From Microcystis aeruginosa W13-11 (GTDB lineage Bacteria; Cyanobacteriota; Cyanobacteriia; Cyanobacteriales; Microcystaceae), in assembly GCA_009995705.1 (NCBI GenBank), contig JAADBR010000178.1:1-6701 (forward strand): DNA of 6,701 nt, written 5' to 3'. The position numbers and the translations under genes were made by a program. Of the stretch, positions 5,584-6,701 are shown in pieces (the first letter of the stretch is position 1; the number at the start of each line of letters is the position of its first letter). Under the pieces are notes generated by a model that was not told the DNA's origin, did no database searches, and worked only from the letters and a program-made list of their open reading frames with translations.

Positions 5584-6701
5584 AAGCCTACTCGTTTCGA
5601 TTTTACCCCACATCCGAACAAGAGTCGCTATTGCGGCGCACCTTCGGCTGTGTAAGATTAGTTTACAATAAAGCTCTCCACGAACGAACACAAGCATGGT
5701 ACGAAAAGCAAGAAAGAGTAGGCTACGCTCAAACTTCTTCAATGCTAACCGATTGGAAAAAGCAAGAAGAATTAGACTTTCTCAATGAAGTAAGCTGTGT
5801 ACCTTTACAACAAGGATTAAGACACCTACAAACAGTTTTTACCAATTTCTTTGCTGGTCGTACTAAGTATCCCAACTTTAGGAAAAAACATCAAGGAGGA
5901 AGTGCCGAATTTACCAAGTCAGCCTTTAAATTTAAAGACAAACAAATCTATTTAGCCAAATGCACAGAACCTTTACCTATTCGATGGTCAAGACAAATCC
6001 CAGAAAGCTGTGAACCAAGCACAGTAACAGTCAGATTACATCCTTCTGGACGTTGGCATATCTCAATTAGATTTGATGACCCAACAATTAAACCCTTACC
6101 CCCAACTGATAAAGCCATCGGAATTGACTTAGGAATTAGTAGCCTTGTGATTACCAGCGATGGTGACAAAGTATCTAATCCCAAGCATTTTAACAAGCAT
6201 TATCGGAGACTACGAAAGGCACAAAAAAGCCTTTCTCGAAAACAAAAAGGGTCAAAAAATCGGGAAAAAGCGAGAATCAAAGTAGCAAGGATTCACGCTC
6301 AAATCAACGATAGCAGAAAAGACCATTTACATAAGCTAACCACTCAATTAGTTCGTGAAAACCAAACGATTGTGGTTGAGAATTTAGCCGTCAAGAATCT
6401 GGTCAAAAACCCAAAATTATCTCAGGCAATATCTGATGTAAGCTGGGGAGAAATCACTCGACAATTAGCCTATAAATGCCGTTGGTACGGCAGAAATTAC
6501 ATCGGAATAGATAGATGGTTTCCTAGTTCTAAAAGGTGTAGTAATTGCGGGTATATTGCTGAGAAAATGCCGTTAAATATTCGAGAGTGGGATTGTCCAG
6601 ACTGTGGGACGCACCATGACCGAGATATTAACGCTAGTAAAAATATTTTGGCCGCAGGACTTGCGGTGTCAGTCTGTAGAGCGACCATAAGACCAGAACA
6701 G
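5577..6701 (+). CDS. tnpB: RNA-guided endonuclease TnpB (IS200/IS605 OrfB), 3' end outside window
   Basis: TnpB is the RuvC-type, omega-RNA-guided nuclease of IS200/IS605 elements and the ancestor of Cas12. The frame opens at ATG 5577 (an in-frame TGA lies 6 nt upstream) and stays open for 375 codons to the window edge. About 20-40 more residues are expected. The N-terminus shows the usual FRFYPTSEQESLLRRTFGC and RLVYNKAL. The RuvC centre appears intact: Asp184 in GIDLGISSL, Glu268 in VVENLAVKNL, Asp350 in HDRDINASKNIL. The zinc finger has Cys321 and Cys324 (CSNCG) and Cys340 and Cys343 (CPDC). The spacing of the three carboxylates resembles that of ISDra2 TnpB (191, 278, 361, from memory). 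No frameshift or stop is seen, so this is not an evidently dead copy. No tnpA is adjacent on the left, and the Shine-Dalgarno is weak. Confidence 0.93.
   Translation, partial: MEKAYSFRFYPTSEQESLLRRTFGCVRLVYNKALHERTQAWYEKQERVGYAQTSSMLTDWKKQEELDFLNEVSCVPLQQGLRHLQTVFTNFFAGRTKYPNFRKKHQGGSAEFTKSAFKFKDKQIYLAKCTEPLPIRWSRQIPESCEPSTVTVRLHPSGRWHISIRFDDPTIKPLPPTDKAIGIDLGISSLVITSDGDKVSNPKHFNKHYRRLRKAQKSLSRKQKGSKNREKARIKVARIHAQINDSRKDHLHKLTTQLVRENQTIVVENLAVKNLVKNPKLSQAISDVSWGEITRQLAYKCRWYGRNYIGIDRWFPSSKRCSNCGYIAEKMPLNIREWDCPDCGTHHDRDINASKNILAAGLAVSVCRATIRPEQ

Larger units (their letters stand above)
5486..6701 (+). mobile_element. IS200/IS605-type element carrying only tnpB (right end outside window)
   Basis: A left-end-like hairpin (5503-5528) is followed after 48 nt by a complete-looking tnpB start, and no tnpA fits in the 91 bp between the GTPase gene and tnpB. 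This is the IS1341-like arrangement: tnpB alone, presumably moved in trans by a Y1 transposase. The exact left boundary is not visible, since these elements make no target duplication; I place it near the GTPase start codon because the hairpin in related elements lies about 15-25 nt inside the end. The right end, with the expected guide-RNA scaffold overlapping the tnpB 3' region, lies beyond 6701. Confidence 0.65.

Noticed and set aside
5560..5655. Small + strand frame starting MPECETWKKPTRF, overlapping the tnpB start
   Set aside because: It is the shifted frame of the tnpB N-terminus, 31 codons long, with no family resemblance of its own.
5358..5742. Minus-strand open frames spanning the GTPase start, the IS left end and the tnpB start
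   Set aside because: They overlap the GTPase N-terminal coding region and the tnpB N-terminus in other frames, and encode no recognisable protein.
5948..6688. Two minus-strand open frames inside tnpB
   Set aside because: Both are antisense shadows of tnpB, whose protein motifs are clear through this stretch.

Overview
The window looks like chromosomal DNA from a unicellular cyanobacterium, most likely Microcystis or a close relative. The evidence is the presence of a CGLD27/DUF1230 protein (a family of cyanobacteria and plastid-bearing eukaryotes), two HIP1 octamers (GCGATCGC) inside dapB, moderately AT-rich DNA, and two kinds of selfish element common in such genomes (an IS200/IS605-type tnpB and Rpn/DUF2887-like genes). 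The genus is an inference from recalled similarity, not from a search.

Layout from left to right. Positions 1-236 hold the minus-strand start of an Rpn-like gene that runs off the left edge, preceded by a decayed C-terminal fragment of a second one that abuts the end of dapB. dapB (237-1067, minus) has its own -10 box and Shine-Dalgarno site. The 233-bp gap 1068-1300 contains that promoter, a MITE-like inverted-repeat unit (1151-1241) and a 14-bp hairpin just past the asparaginase gene. Next comes a compact minus-strand run, in transcription order: membrane GTPase with DUF697 (5485-3917), yqeK (3835-3239), rsfS (3183-2779), CGLD27 (2773-2270) and an ReAV-type asparaginase (2254-1301). The last three are separated by only 5 and 15 nt. 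The right end is an IS200/IS605-type element with no tnpA: a left-end hairpin at 5503-5528, then an intact-looking tnpB (5577 to beyond the window), divergent from the GTPase gene and starting almost at its initiation codon.

How the genes may fit together. DapB makes tetrahydrodipicolinate for lysine and peptidoglycan. The run from yqeK to asparaginase combines an HD-domain Ap4A-type hydrolase, a ribosome-silencing factor, a thylakoid/iron-acclimation-type membrane protein and a zinc-type asparaginase. All of these have plausible roles in nutrient-limitation physiology, but the shared role is inferred from position only.

The most notable points are the solo TnpB with all three RuvC carboxylates and its zinc finger, its insertion against the GTPase start codon (which now lacks a visible Shine-Dalgarno), the MITE-like unit upstream of dapB, and the Rpn fossil downstream of it. 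I saw no tRNA, rRNA, CRISPR array or clearly new system.
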